Below are positions 26,267-33,844 of a stretch of DNA of 64,000 bases, in pieces. Position 1 is the stretch's first letter. Each line of letters starts with the position of its first letter. Source of the stretch: Caldilineaceae bacterium (GTDB lineage Bacteria > Chloroflexota > Anaerolineae > Caldilineales > Caldilineaceae); assembly GCA_020846635.1 (NCBI GenBank), contig JADLDO010000042.1, positions 1 to 64,000 on the forward strand, given 5' to 3'. Made by a program: the position numbers and the translations under genes. The notes below the pieces were generated by a model. The model worked only from the letters and a program-made list of their open reading frames with translations, made no database searches and was not told the DNA's origin.

Positions 26267-26380
26267 TTATCCGCCGTAGCCACGCGGTGCGCCTGCGCTC
26301 AGGACAAACATGCTGAGTGTGCCGACTGCAATCAAAATGCGGACAACTTTTGGATTGAGGGTGGAGAGTATGCGAATCAT
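26267..26380 (-). CDS. Tandem small peptide B (37 aa)
   Basis: Paralogue of peptide A: starts MIRILSTLNPKVVRILIA and ends in the same 16 residues, LSMFVLSAGAPRGYGG. AAAGGA precedes the ATG by about 9 bases. Identity with peptide A covers NPK, VRILIAV and the whole C-terminal half, while the first eight residues and several third codon positions differ (e.g. GTG/GTC, CGC/CGT, GGG/GGA), which is the pattern of selection on the protein. First gene of the apparent peptide-DUF5317-Os1348 operon, with heptamer direct repeats about 150 bp upstream. Confidence 0.78.
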   Translation of the reverse strand: MIRILSTLNPKVVRILIAVGTLSMFVLSAGAPRGYGG

Positions 26381-26530
26381 GGAAGGTATCCTTTGCCTTG
26401 TAATGGTTAGTGATGTAATGAATGTGTGCCGCCTGATAGTGCCCACATGGTGGGCCTGCTGCGAATTTTAGGTTGGATGCATCAGCCGCAGCAGGGAATT
26501 TGCTCTGTGTGACTTGATTGAGCCTAGTTT

Positions 26531-26572
26531 GGCAGCAATTTGGCATCAGATATGGCATCAGGAGGGGCATCA
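26531..26572 (-). promoter_or_regulatory. Heptamer direct repeats TGATGCC
   Basis: On the minus strand TGATGCC occurs three times (26572-26566, 26560-26554, 26548-26542), then TGCTGCC (26537-26531). The period is 12, 12 and 11 bp, close to one helical turn, so all copies face one side of the DNA. SARP/BTAD-type activators are known to bind heptameric direct repeats of this spacing class, and a BTAD regulator gene is adjacent. The site lies upstream of peptide B. Confidence 0.6.
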
Positions 26573-26601
26573 AACCAGGCTCATTTCTGACCAATTTACA
26601 A

Positions 26602-26625
26602 AGCCGGCCCCAAATGGAGCCGGCT
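26602..26625 (-). terminator. Hairpin after the BTAD regulator gene
   Basis: AGCCGGC (26602-26608) pairs with GCCGGCT (26619-26625) around a 10-nt loop. On the minus strand it is followed by TTGTAAATT, a moderately T-rich tail, 41 bp past the regulator stop. A likely rho-independent terminator. Confidence 0.6.
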
Positions 26626-26665
26626 GAAGGGGTGTATGGGCAGCATGTCGCAGATTCGAGTTGGC

Positions 26666-29600
26666 TTAGTGCATTAACAAGGCATAAAGCTCCTCGGTTT
26701 GAGCCGAGGGCGGCGCGTCGATCTCCTCTTGCAGCGCCCGTTGACAGAGCGTATATTGTCTGGCGACGCCCGCTCGATTTCCTGTGGCGGCATAGATGCG
26801 CATGATCAGCCTGTGGGCGTCCTCAAGACAGGAATCCTCAATCAGCACGCGTTGGCACCATTCCAACGCTGTGTCGTTTGCACCGCTTTGAAAGGTACAC
26901 TGCGCTAGGCAAAGCGCCGTATCCAGATAGATCTGGCGCAGCCTTTCACGTTCCAGATAGCTCCAGGTCGCTTCGGTGTCCGGCAGATAGCTTCCACCAT
27001 AATAACTGAGGGCCAGGGTATACGCCTCGATTTGCGCGGCGGGGTCAGACGCCGCGTTCCCGGCTTCTACATGCCGTAGGAAAAGCTCAACGTCATATTC
27101 ATAGTCCAGCGATGCGTCGAGTCGATAAATGCTATCTTCAAATAGGATCACTTCCTGATTGAGCGCACTGCGCATCCGGTAGATGGCATTTTTGAAGCGG
27201 GTCTTGAGCTGCTCCGGCGAACAATCGGGCCAGAAGTGCATGCCGATCTGTTCTTTGGTCAGTCCTTCAGGATGCGCCAGTAGACAAAAGAGCATATCGC
27301 GCGAGACACGCGTTTTCCAGTCGCTTAATGCGATGGGCTGCCCGTTGACGGAGACTTCGGCGCGGCCCAATGCTCGCACCAGCAGCACCGGCGGGTCGAT
27401 CGGCATATGCGGAGACAGAGCGCGGATCTGGTGGCGAAAGTCGCGGCGCAGGAGTGGGCGCTTGGCTTGAAACAGTTCAACGGCAGCCAACAATTGGCGG
27501 CGATAACCCACCTGGGGGCCATGCACCGGCATAGCCCGGAGCAGATCGCTCATTTGGCTGGCGACGATGACAACGGCATGCTGGCTGTCAAGCTGGGCGG
27601 TCAGGGTCAGTGCCTCACCCAGTTCGTGCGCTGCCTCGCGCTGCATGCCCGCCGCCTGGTAGGCAGCAACGAGAAACATGCGTGTCCTCGCTTCGTCTGT
27701 GGTCTGGCCCCCGCGCGCAAAACAGGCCGCGGCATCTTGAAGGGGCTCCAAAGCCTGTTGCGCTGACCCTTGCGCCATATAGTAGCGCCCCATCGCCTGC
27801 CGGTAGAGCCCCCACTCATAGCTGGAATTTTTGCTCAAGACCAGACGTCCGGCTGCATCCAGACATTCATAAGCGATATTCCAGTCGTGTGCCGACCATG
27901 CCAGCGCTGCGCGCGCCAGTTCGATATACAGTACCAGGAATCGCTCATCCAATCGACGCGCCAGCGGATAGGCTTCATGATAGAAGGTCTGGGCGACTTG
28001 CAGCAGACCTGCTTCGAATACGAGATCCCCCATGCCTGTGAGTGCGAAGGCTTCCATGCGCGCATAGCCGCTGCGTCGCGCACAATCAATGGCTTGGGTT
28101 AGGGTGGTAAATGCCTGCCGGTGTTCTCCCTGTTCCTGATAGAAGACCCCCAGGCTGTTCAAGACAGTGGCCTGGCCCATGGGGTTATTGAGCTCACGCC
28201 AGGCATCCAGTGCATACTGGTAGAGTGGCTGCGCCAAAGCCTTTTGACCGGCGTTGTCGTGCGTGATGGCGATTTCCATCGACAGGGTCGCCATGTTCTG
28301 CACATCCTCGGCCTGTTGGTAGAGTTCAAGCGAACGCTGCTGCCATTCAAGACCTTCCTCCAAATTGCCCTGCATACAGAAGCCTAGTCCCTTAGAGCGA
28401 TAGGCCAGCGCCTGGATGCGCCGGTGTTCATGCACATCCAGTTGATGTTCTGCCACTTGATGCTTCGTATGTTGAGTCTCGTTGCCGTCTGTCGTGCCAT
28501 TCAGCTTGTTGAGCAGTGCCAGCGCTGCCTCGGCGTCGTCAATCGATCGTTGATAGTCCCCCAGAAATCGATGGCCTATCGAACGGTGGGCCAGAATCTG
28601 TGCCAGCGGCGCGCCGGCCTTTCCTTTACGCAGCAGCTTTTCTGCATCAGTTAGCCGCTTCAACCCTTCGTCGACTTGTCCAAGTAGGATCGAGCAATAT
28701 CCCTGCAAGCCCAGGAGCTTGGGCTGGTCGCGCATGACGGGAGCCGGGAACTTGTCCAACCATTCTTGTAGGAGCAGGATGCGACCTGAATAGATCATCT
28801 GCAACCCTACAATTTCGATCAGGCGGACGACAGCCATCGGGTCGTCCAGGCGTTCTGCATAGAGATAGGCCTGTTCCCACTGCTCTTTTTGCCGGCAGAC
28901 TTCGATCAGACGGCGCAGGATGATTGGCACTTCTGCGGGCCGTTCGTTTTGCAGCCGCCGCTGGAGAAAATCTTGAAAGAGATGATGATAGCGTACACTG
29001 TCGCCCTGCTCGCCAACAGGTGTGACAAACAGATTTTGGTGGAGCAGCGCGTCGAGAAGACTCTCCCAACTTTCCCCGGCAGGACACCACGCCGGTTCAA
29101 AAACCTCTGTACAAAGCTCAACGTCAAACTCATCCATATAGGAAGTACGCAGGAGAAAATCTTGCAGCGCGGGCGGCTGTTGCCTCAACACCTGGTGGGC
29201 AAGATAGCCATAGAGATCGATGCCGGAGCTACGCATGAGGCGCATCCGGCTCGCCATGTGGAGCTGTCTTGTATTGGCCGAGAGCAAGAGGCCCGTAATC
29301 CACCCCTCGGTGGAGATCACCATCGCTTCGGCTTCGGCATCGCTGATGACCTGGTTGTAGTTCTGACGGGCGAGCGCCTTTAGTTCTTCCGGCTGGAAGG
29401 AAAGCTCCTGAAAATCCAACCCGTCCACGGCCCCGCGCGCCACCAGCAAAGCGAGATCGGGCAGCGTTAAGAGCGTGCGCGAGGCCAGGATCAGGTGGCA
29501 GTTGTCGCCCGCATTTTGGAGAAACTGGCTGACAAAGAAGCCAATGGACTCACAGTCGTCAACGAGGTGATAGTCGTCAATCACCAGGACATAGGGTTGG

Positions 29601-29980
29601 TGGACCTGCGCGTAGAGTTCGTTGACCAGGAGGGTGACGAATTGATCGAAGGAGATACGACCGGCTTCCAGATTCTGGAGTGCGGCTTCTGAATCCTTGC
29701 CAAAGCTGGGGAATTGTTGCGCAATCGCAGCAATAAAGTGAGCGGCAAACCTGTGTAGATTGCGGTCTGCTGCGCTGAGGGCGTACCAGCAAGCGGGCAT
29801 GTCGAGCGTGCCGACGAAGTCAATGAGGGCTGTCGTCTTGCCATAACCGGCGGGGGCGATGACCAGAATCAGTTGGCGGTCAAGAAGCCCCCGCAGAGTG
29901 TGTAGCAGCCGGGGACGTGATAATAGATCGGGGCGATGCCGAGGTCGTACGACTTTTGTACGCGTAATCGGTAGTTGCAT
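26666..29980 (-). CDS. STAND ATPase-BTAD transcriptional activator (MalT/SARP-like)
   Basis: A 1104-residue signal-integrating activator. The N-terminus PITRTKVVRPRHRPDLLSRP and Walker A APAGYGKTT (residues 42-50) with Walker B VLVIDDYHLVDD are typical of MalT-type STAND ATPases. A long TPR-like middle follows. Near the C-terminus an OmpR-type winged helix (about residues 855-940: ALGRAEVSVNGQPIAL, HPEGLTKEQIGMHFWP, RFKNAIYRMRSAL) precedes a BTAD domain (YGGSYLPDTEATWSYLERER, ALEWCQRVLIEDSCLEDAH). The start is the ATG with GGAG upstream; the frame is open to 30061. It is the neighbour of the peptide genes and a candidate to bind the heptamer repeats downstream. Confidence 0.93.
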   Translation of the reverse strand: MQLPITRTKVVRPRHRPDLLSRPRLLHTLRGLLDRQLILVIAPAGYGKTTALIDFVGTLDMPACWYALSAADRNLHRFAAHFIAAIAQQFPSFGKDSEAALQNLEAGRISFDQFVTLLVNELYAQVHQPYVLVIDDYHLVDDCESIGFFVSQFLQNAGDNCHLILASRTLLTLPDLALLVARGAVDGLDFQELSFQPEELKALARQNYNQVISDAEAEAMVISTEGWITGLLLSANTRQLHMASRMRLMRSSGIDLYGYLAHQVLRQQPPALQDFLLRTSYMDEFDVELCTEVFEPAWCPAGESWESLLDALLHQNLFVTPVGEQGDSVRYHHLFQDFLQRRLQNERPAEVPIILRRLIEVCRQKEQWEQAYLYAERLDDPMAVVRLIEIVGLQMIYSGRILLLQEWLDKFPAPVMRDQPKLLGLQGYCSILLGQVDEGLKRLTDAEKLLRKGKAGAPLAQILAHRSIGHRFLGDYQRSIDDAEAALALLNKLNGTTDGNETQHTKHQVAEHQLDVHEHRRIQALAYRSKGLGFCMQGNLEEGLEWQQRSLELYQQAEDVQNMATLSMEIAITHDNAGQKALAQPLYQYALDAWRELNNPMGQATVLNSLGVFYQEQGEHRQAFTTLTQAIDCARRSGYARMEAFALTGMGDLVFEAGLLQVAQTFYHEAYPLARRLDERFLVLYIELARAALAWSAHDWNIAYECLDAAGRLVLSKNSSYEWGLYRQAMGRYYMAQGSAQQALEPLQDAAACFARGGQTTDEARTRMFLVAAYQAAGMQREAAHELGEALTLTAQLDSQHAVVIVASQMSDLLRAMPVHGPQVGYRRQLLAAVELFQAKRPLLRRDFRHQIRALSPHMPIDPPVLLVRALGRAEVSVNGQPIALSDWKTRVSRDMLFCLLAHPEGLTKEQIGMHFWPDCSPEQLKTRFKNAIYRMRSALNQEVILFEDSIYRLDASLDYEYDVELFLRHVEAGNAASDPAAQIEAYTLALSYYGGSYLPDTEATWSYLERERLRQIYLDTALCLAQCTFQSGANDTALEWCQRVLIEDSCLEDAHRLIMRIYAATGNRAGVARQYTLCQRALQEEIDAPPSAQTEELYALLMH

Positions 29981-30090
29981 GGAAACCGCTGCTCCAGGCC
30001 GATGTTGCAGCGACATTGATCGCTGTGCATTGTGACATGCGGGAGAGTAAATCTGCCTCAATAATCAGCCGTCATTTCATATTGTCGTGT

Positions 30091-30108
30091 ATACAATATT
30101 GTATTATA
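30091..30108 (-). promoter_or_regulatory. Candidate -10 box and palindrome of the BTAD regulator gene
   Basis: A perfect TATAAT lies on the minus strand at 30108-30103, with TTGACC 19 bp upstream (a long spacer). The 14-bp perfect palindrome ATACAATATTGTAT (30091-30104) overlaps the -10 and the expected start site, the place where a repressor would block initiation. Confidence 0.5.
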
Positions 30109-30137
30109 GCAGGTGATAGGCACTAGCGGTCAATAAT

Positions 30138-30174
30138 AAAAAAAGCCTACGTGTCCTCTGCGGCACGCGTAGGC
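30138..30174 (-). terminator. Rho-independent terminator
   Basis: GCCTACG (30145-30151) pairs with CGTAGGC (30168-30174); on the minus strand the stem is followed by seven T (30144-30138) and ATTATT. It would end the transcript of the TPR-DUF3455 gene before the BTAD regulator promoter. Confidence 0.82.
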
Positions 30175-30226
30175 GGTGTTGGGGTCATCTATCTTCCTGA
30201 GCAAGAGAAGCCTGTTTATGTGGATA

Positions 30227-30287
30227 GTGTCGCCGGGTGGAGAGATGCAGTAGAAGGAAAACAACGCATCTGTCCACCGGACGACAC
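30227..30287. other. Imperfect 22-bp hairpin
   Basis: Arms 30227-30248 and 30266-30287 match at 19 of 22 positions around a 17-nt loop. It lies between the TPR-DUF3455 stop and its terminator, so it is in the 3' untranslated part of that transcript and may protect it from decay. Confidence 0.55.
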
Positions 30288-30348
30288 CATCTGCCGTTAG
30301 GGTTCGAGCCGCAGCCACAAAGGCTGCGTTGAATCTCCCGATGCGATC

Positions 30349-32505
30349 TTACCGGGTCGTATAAAAGTAATAGACTGCTGTGTAAGGCACGCGCGCTTCC
30401 TCATCCTGGTGTGTCTGGTCACATCCTGCTTGGGGCGCTACTCCACCCGTGGTTTCGATGCGCTGGATGCTGGTTATGGTGCTGAACGTGCCTGTGCCTT
30501 CGGTTGATTTGGCCGTGAGGAGCAGCCAGGGAATTGCGTCCGCGCTGGGCGCATCGGCACGCGCTTTGACCTCCGCAACCACCTTGCTGCCGTCGTTGGT
30601 TTCCCAGGTGGGGCCGGCGTAATGCTTTCCGAGTTGGTTGTGCTGGCTGTCATACAGGGTGGCATCTGGTGCGATAAAGGACCATTGCCATTTCGTGGCG
30701 TCGTTTTCGCTGGCTTTGCACTGGTAAATCTGTACACCTTCGGCGAATGTCGCCATCGCCACATGTTCAGCCGGAGATACCATCAGCACCTCCGGCACTT
30801 GTGGTGTCAGAAATGTCTGGGCCGCTGCCAATTCCGCACGCTCGCTGTCCGCGTTTGCACCCAGTTCAACCACTGCTGCATAGTAGGCGCGCGCCTTCTC
30901 CAGATCGCCCGCTGATTCAGCGGCGCGGGCAGCGCCATACCAACCGCGGAAGCGATTCGGCTCAAGCTGATGCGAGGCTTCGAATTCCACCAGCGCCTCT
31001 GCCGGCTGCTCCAGAATCAGCAGCATTTCGCCCAAAAGTTCGTGGGCAGGCACAAAAGGCCCCGGCGTCACAGGATGTTTCTCGGTCGCGTCTTCAAGCG
31101 TGACCGCTTCGCGCATCAGCGCCAGCGCCGCATCATTTTCTCCTTCGGCCAATGCGATCCAGGCTTCGATTTCCTTGCTTTGAATGTCAGCCTGGCCCGC
31201 CCAATACGCTTGATTGGTCGCGACCATTGCCTCGCGCAACACCTGGAGACGATCGAGATCTGTGCGTGCCGCCTCGACATCCCCATGGCGAGCCGCGCCC
31301 AGACCGCGGGCGAAGACCAACACGGCTTCGGCCTGCGGGAAGCGATCCCAGGCGAGGTTCTGCGGGTGCAGCTCCAACGCCGCAGCTCCTGCCCAATCGC
31401 CGCGCTCCAGGGCATAGCGAGCGGGCATGGCAGCAAGCGCATAGGCAGCGACAAAGTTCTCCACATCCAACTGCTCAATGGCATTGATTTCGTCCAGCAG
31501 CGCCTTCGCTGCGCCATCCTGGGCCAACTGCAAGTGTGCATACATCAAGTAATCCATTGCATGAAGCGCATTGTACGAACCGGCCCCTTGTTCATGGCTG
31601 GCGGAAAGCTCGTCCTTCGCGGCCTCGGCAGAGATGCGATTTGTCTCAATCGACTCTTGCCAATAGCCCATGCGTGTGAAGATGTGTGAGGGCATGTGCT
31701 GCGCGTGGGGGGCTGCGGGGGCAATGCCGGCATAGCGCAGCGCTGCATCCAGGCCGTGTTGTGCAAGGGCAGGTACATCATTGCTGTGAATGAGGTAGTG
31801 CGCCACGCCGGGATGGTTGGGGTGGGCCTTGAAGATCGGTTCTAGGATCGCCACTGCCTTGAGCTGGTTGCTGTAGCTTTTGTCAGTCGGCAGTGCGGTG
31901 GCATTGAGCGCCAGGGCATAGAAGATCTGCGCTTCCGTGTCCTCTGGATACGCCTGGGCGAGTTGTTCCATCGCCGCAGTATAGGCCAGCGCGCGCGTGC
32001 GATGATCCACAGTTTCGCCATCTTTGTAGAAGGCAGTGACCGCATCCAGGTATCCCTGTTCGCGGGGTGACTCTACACCAACTGCCGCTGCTGTTTCGAC
32101 CGCGGCCCAACCGTTCACCAACGCCTGACCTGCAAGCGGCCAGGTAAAGGGATTCCCCATCAGGCTCATGGCTGCGCCCCAATGGGCCATGCCACAGGTG
32201 GGGTCAAGCGTGGCGACGACATTGAACGACTGGATGGCGGGCGCAAACCAGAACGAATGGAGCAGCGCCATGCCGCGGTTGAATTCGGCCTGCGCTTCGA
32301 AACTGCACGAAATGGGAAAGTCTACCTCGCCCAACTCTTGCGGCATTGCATGATCGTGATCATGCTCGTCATGCTCGCTCACCGGCTGCACGCTTGCCGC
32401 CTGCGGGCTCATCGTTTGTGTGCCGGAAGCGGCGGGCTGCGGAGCGACACACGCGCTCAACAGCGCCATCATCACGACGACAAGAGCCAAATAGTACCGT
32501 TTCAT
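30349..32505 (-). CDS. TPR lipoprotein with C-terminal DUF3455 domain
   Basis: A 718-residue secreted lipoprotein. The signal peptide MKRYYLALVVVMMALLSAC ends at Cys19 and the start follows AAAGGAG. A His/Asp-rich patch (HDEHDHDH) follows. Residues ~45-560 read as helical repeats of TPR type (FNRGMALLHSFWFAPAIQSF, AHYLIHSNDVPALAQHGLDA, MPSHIFTRMGYWQESIETN). The last ~140 residues match DUF3455 (GVQIYQCKASE, AGPTWETNDGSKVVAEV, IPWLLLTAKS, GGVAPQAGCDQ, VPYTAVYYFY). The fusion of the two parts is unusual to me. Function unknown. Confidence 0.85.
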   Translation of the reverse strand: MKRYYLALVVVMMALLSACVAPQPAASGTQTMSPQAASVQPVSEHDEHDHDHAMPQELGEVDFPISCSFEAQAEFNRGMALLHSFWFAPAIQSFNVVATLDPTCGMAHWGAAMSLMGNPFTWPLAGQALVNGWAAVETAAAVGVESPREQGYLDAVTAFYKDGETVDHRTRALAYTAAMEQLAQAYPEDTEAQIFYALALNATALPTDKSYSNQLKAVAILEPIFKAHPNHPGVAHYLIHSNDVPALAQHGLDAALRYAGIAPAAPHAQHMPSHIFTRMGYWQESIETNRISAEAAKDELSASHEQGAGSYNALHAMDYLMYAHLQLAQDGAAKALLDEINAIEQLDVENFVAAYALAAMPARYALERGDWAGAAALELHPQNLAWDRFPQAEAVLVFARGLGAARHGDVEAARTDLDRLQVLREAMVATNQAYWAGQADIQSKEIEAWIALAEGENDAALALMREAVTLEDATEKHPVTPGPFVPAHELLGEMLLILEQPAEALVEFEASHQLEPNRFRGWYGAARAAESAGDLEKARAYYAAVVELGANADSERAELAAAQTFLTPQVPEVLMVSPAEHVAMATFAEGVQIYQCKASENDATKWQWSFIAPDATLYDSQHNQLGKHYAGPTWETNDGSKVVAEVKARADAPSADAIPWLLLTAKSTEGTGTFSTITSIQRIETTGGVAPQAGCDQTHQDEEARVPYTAVYYFYTTR

Positions 32506-32585
32506 CGAAATCTCCTTTGGTATGTATCTATTCATTCGAAATAACCATTCGAAATAACGAGAGGGGAGAACCATGACCTCTTTGC

Positions 32586-33413
32586 TTATTGGCGGATTGC
32601 AATCACTTCCACGTAGGTAGAATCCACCCGCGTTGTGCCATCCTGGCTGTAGTTATGCAGCGACCAGAGTTGTTCCAGGTCGTTGCGGAGCAACTGCTGT
32701 GCCGCCGGTGCGAGCGAGTCAAAGGCGCGCAGGGTGGGGCCATAATAGACACGGAAGGCTTCCACGGTTGCGGCTGGATTGAAGGGGAAATTGAAGGTGA
32801 TCGTGCGCTGTGTGCAGCGCAGATCGGCAATCTGGCTGCCCAAGCGTTCTGCCACCGTTGCTTCGCTGCCCCACAGCAAGGGGGAGGGGACGCCAGGGGC
32901 GGGCGGCACATGCTTGCCGACGATCTTGAACATCTGGCCGATGAAACCATCGGGCGTCCAATTCGCCATGGCGATCCGTCCACCAGGCCGGCAGACACGC
33001 ACGAGTTCGGCAGCCGCGGCGTCCGCGCGGGGCGCAAACATCGCGCCGAACATGGTCACTACCGCATCAAAGGCGGCGTCGAGATAGGGCATCTGCTCTG
33101 CGTTTCCCTCATGGAACAGGATGGACAGCCCTTCAGCCAATGCCCTGTCCTGTGCTTGTTCGAGCAGATTGGGCGCAATGTCGATGCCGGTCACAAGTGC
33201 GCCGGTGCGCGCGGCGGGGATGGTAAGGTTGCCAGTGCCACAGGCCACGTCCAACACGCGCTCACTAGGCTGCAAGTTCAGGCGGGCAATAAAGTCCGCT
33301 GCGCCTTGCTCATAGGATCTGGCAATCTTGCCGAAGTCGCCGGCCATCCAGATCGCCTTCGTGCGGGTGGTGAGTACATCGGTTTCAACGCTGGACATAG
33401 TTAAGGTGGTCAT
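32586..33413 (-). CDS. Class I SAM-dependent methyltransferase
   Basis: Cytoplasmic methyltransferase of the UbiE/Methyltransf_11 type. The SAM-binding motif is VLDVACGTGNLTIPAA, followed by the acidic residue in VTGIDIAPN and the post-motifs VTMFGAMFAP and VRVCRPGGRIAMANWTPDGF. The start is the ATG 8 bases after AGGAG, giving 275 residues; the frame is open to 33560. The substrate is unknown. It faces away from a large XRE-type regulator that may control it. Confidence 0.92.
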   Translation of the reverse strand: MTTLTMSSVETDVLTTRTKAIWMAGDFGKIARSYEQGAADFIARLNLQPSERVLDVACGTGNLTIPAARTGALVTGIDIAPNLLEQAQDRALAEGLSILFHEGNAEQMPYLDAAFDAVVTMFGAMFAPRADAAAAELVRVCRPGGRIAMANWTPDGFIGQMFKIVGKHVPPAPGVPSPLLWGSEATVAERLGSQIADLRCTQRTITFNFPFNPAATVEAFRVYYGPTLRAFDSLAPAAQQLLRNDLEQLWSLHNYSQDGTTRVDSTYVEVIAIRQ

Positions 33414-33844
33414 GCTCTTAGCTCCTGATTTTGAAAGACAAAGATCGTTGTTTGAACTGTTTTGTGGATCCCGCGCGCCGGTTGTGCGGATGATGCACAG
33501 AGAATGGGGCGGCAGACGCAGCCACCGAACCCGAGAATCAACAAATGGGCTTGCCTCCATGCAAAACCTCGATTATCATCCCCATGACGCATCCCCGCGC
33601 AGCATCGTGACAACCATTGACGCCAACACTCTCTCATCAAAGTCATGCTTTTTTGATGCACTTGGGCAATTGGATGGAATTGTTCTGCTGTCTCCTTTCT
33701 GATTTGTTCTCGGAATTTGTGCGGTAGCCAATCGCAGGCCGGCAGGTCGAGGATTGGACAATTGCCATTAAACGACAGATAGCCGGGCCTGCGGTATCCT
33801 TTGCGGATACCGGCAGGGATACAGCGAAATGATTCAAAAAACGC
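33414..33844. other. Divergent intergenic region
   Basis: No gene is seen between the methyltransferase and the divergent regulator. The clearest structure is CGGTATCC-TTTGC-GGATACCG (33792-33812), an 8-bp inverted repeat 33 bp before the regulator start, with another GGATAC just after it; it may be an autoregulatory operator. I found no convincing -35/-10 pairs. Confidence 0.5.

Larger units (their letters stand above)
29981..30348. other. Gene-free stretch: regulator promoter and terminator region
   Basis: No gene is seen. It holds the regulator's candidate -10 box with a palindrome, the terminator of the TPR-DUF3455 gene and a long imperfect hairpin, each listed separately. A further small hairpin (CGCAGCC 30310-30316 with GGCTGCG 30322-30328) lies just past the TPR-DUF3455 stop. 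Confidence 0.55.

Noticed and set aside
26148..26594. A 148-codon minus-strand frame across the peptide B gene and upstream DNA
   Set aside because: It has no recognisable motif, a cysteine/histidine-rich composition typical of chance frames, and it would mask peptide B and the heptamer repeats in another frame.
30970..31689. A 239-codon plus-strand frame opposite the TPR-DUF3455 gene
   Set aside because: It is the antisense shadow of a well-supported lipoprotein gene and shows no domain.
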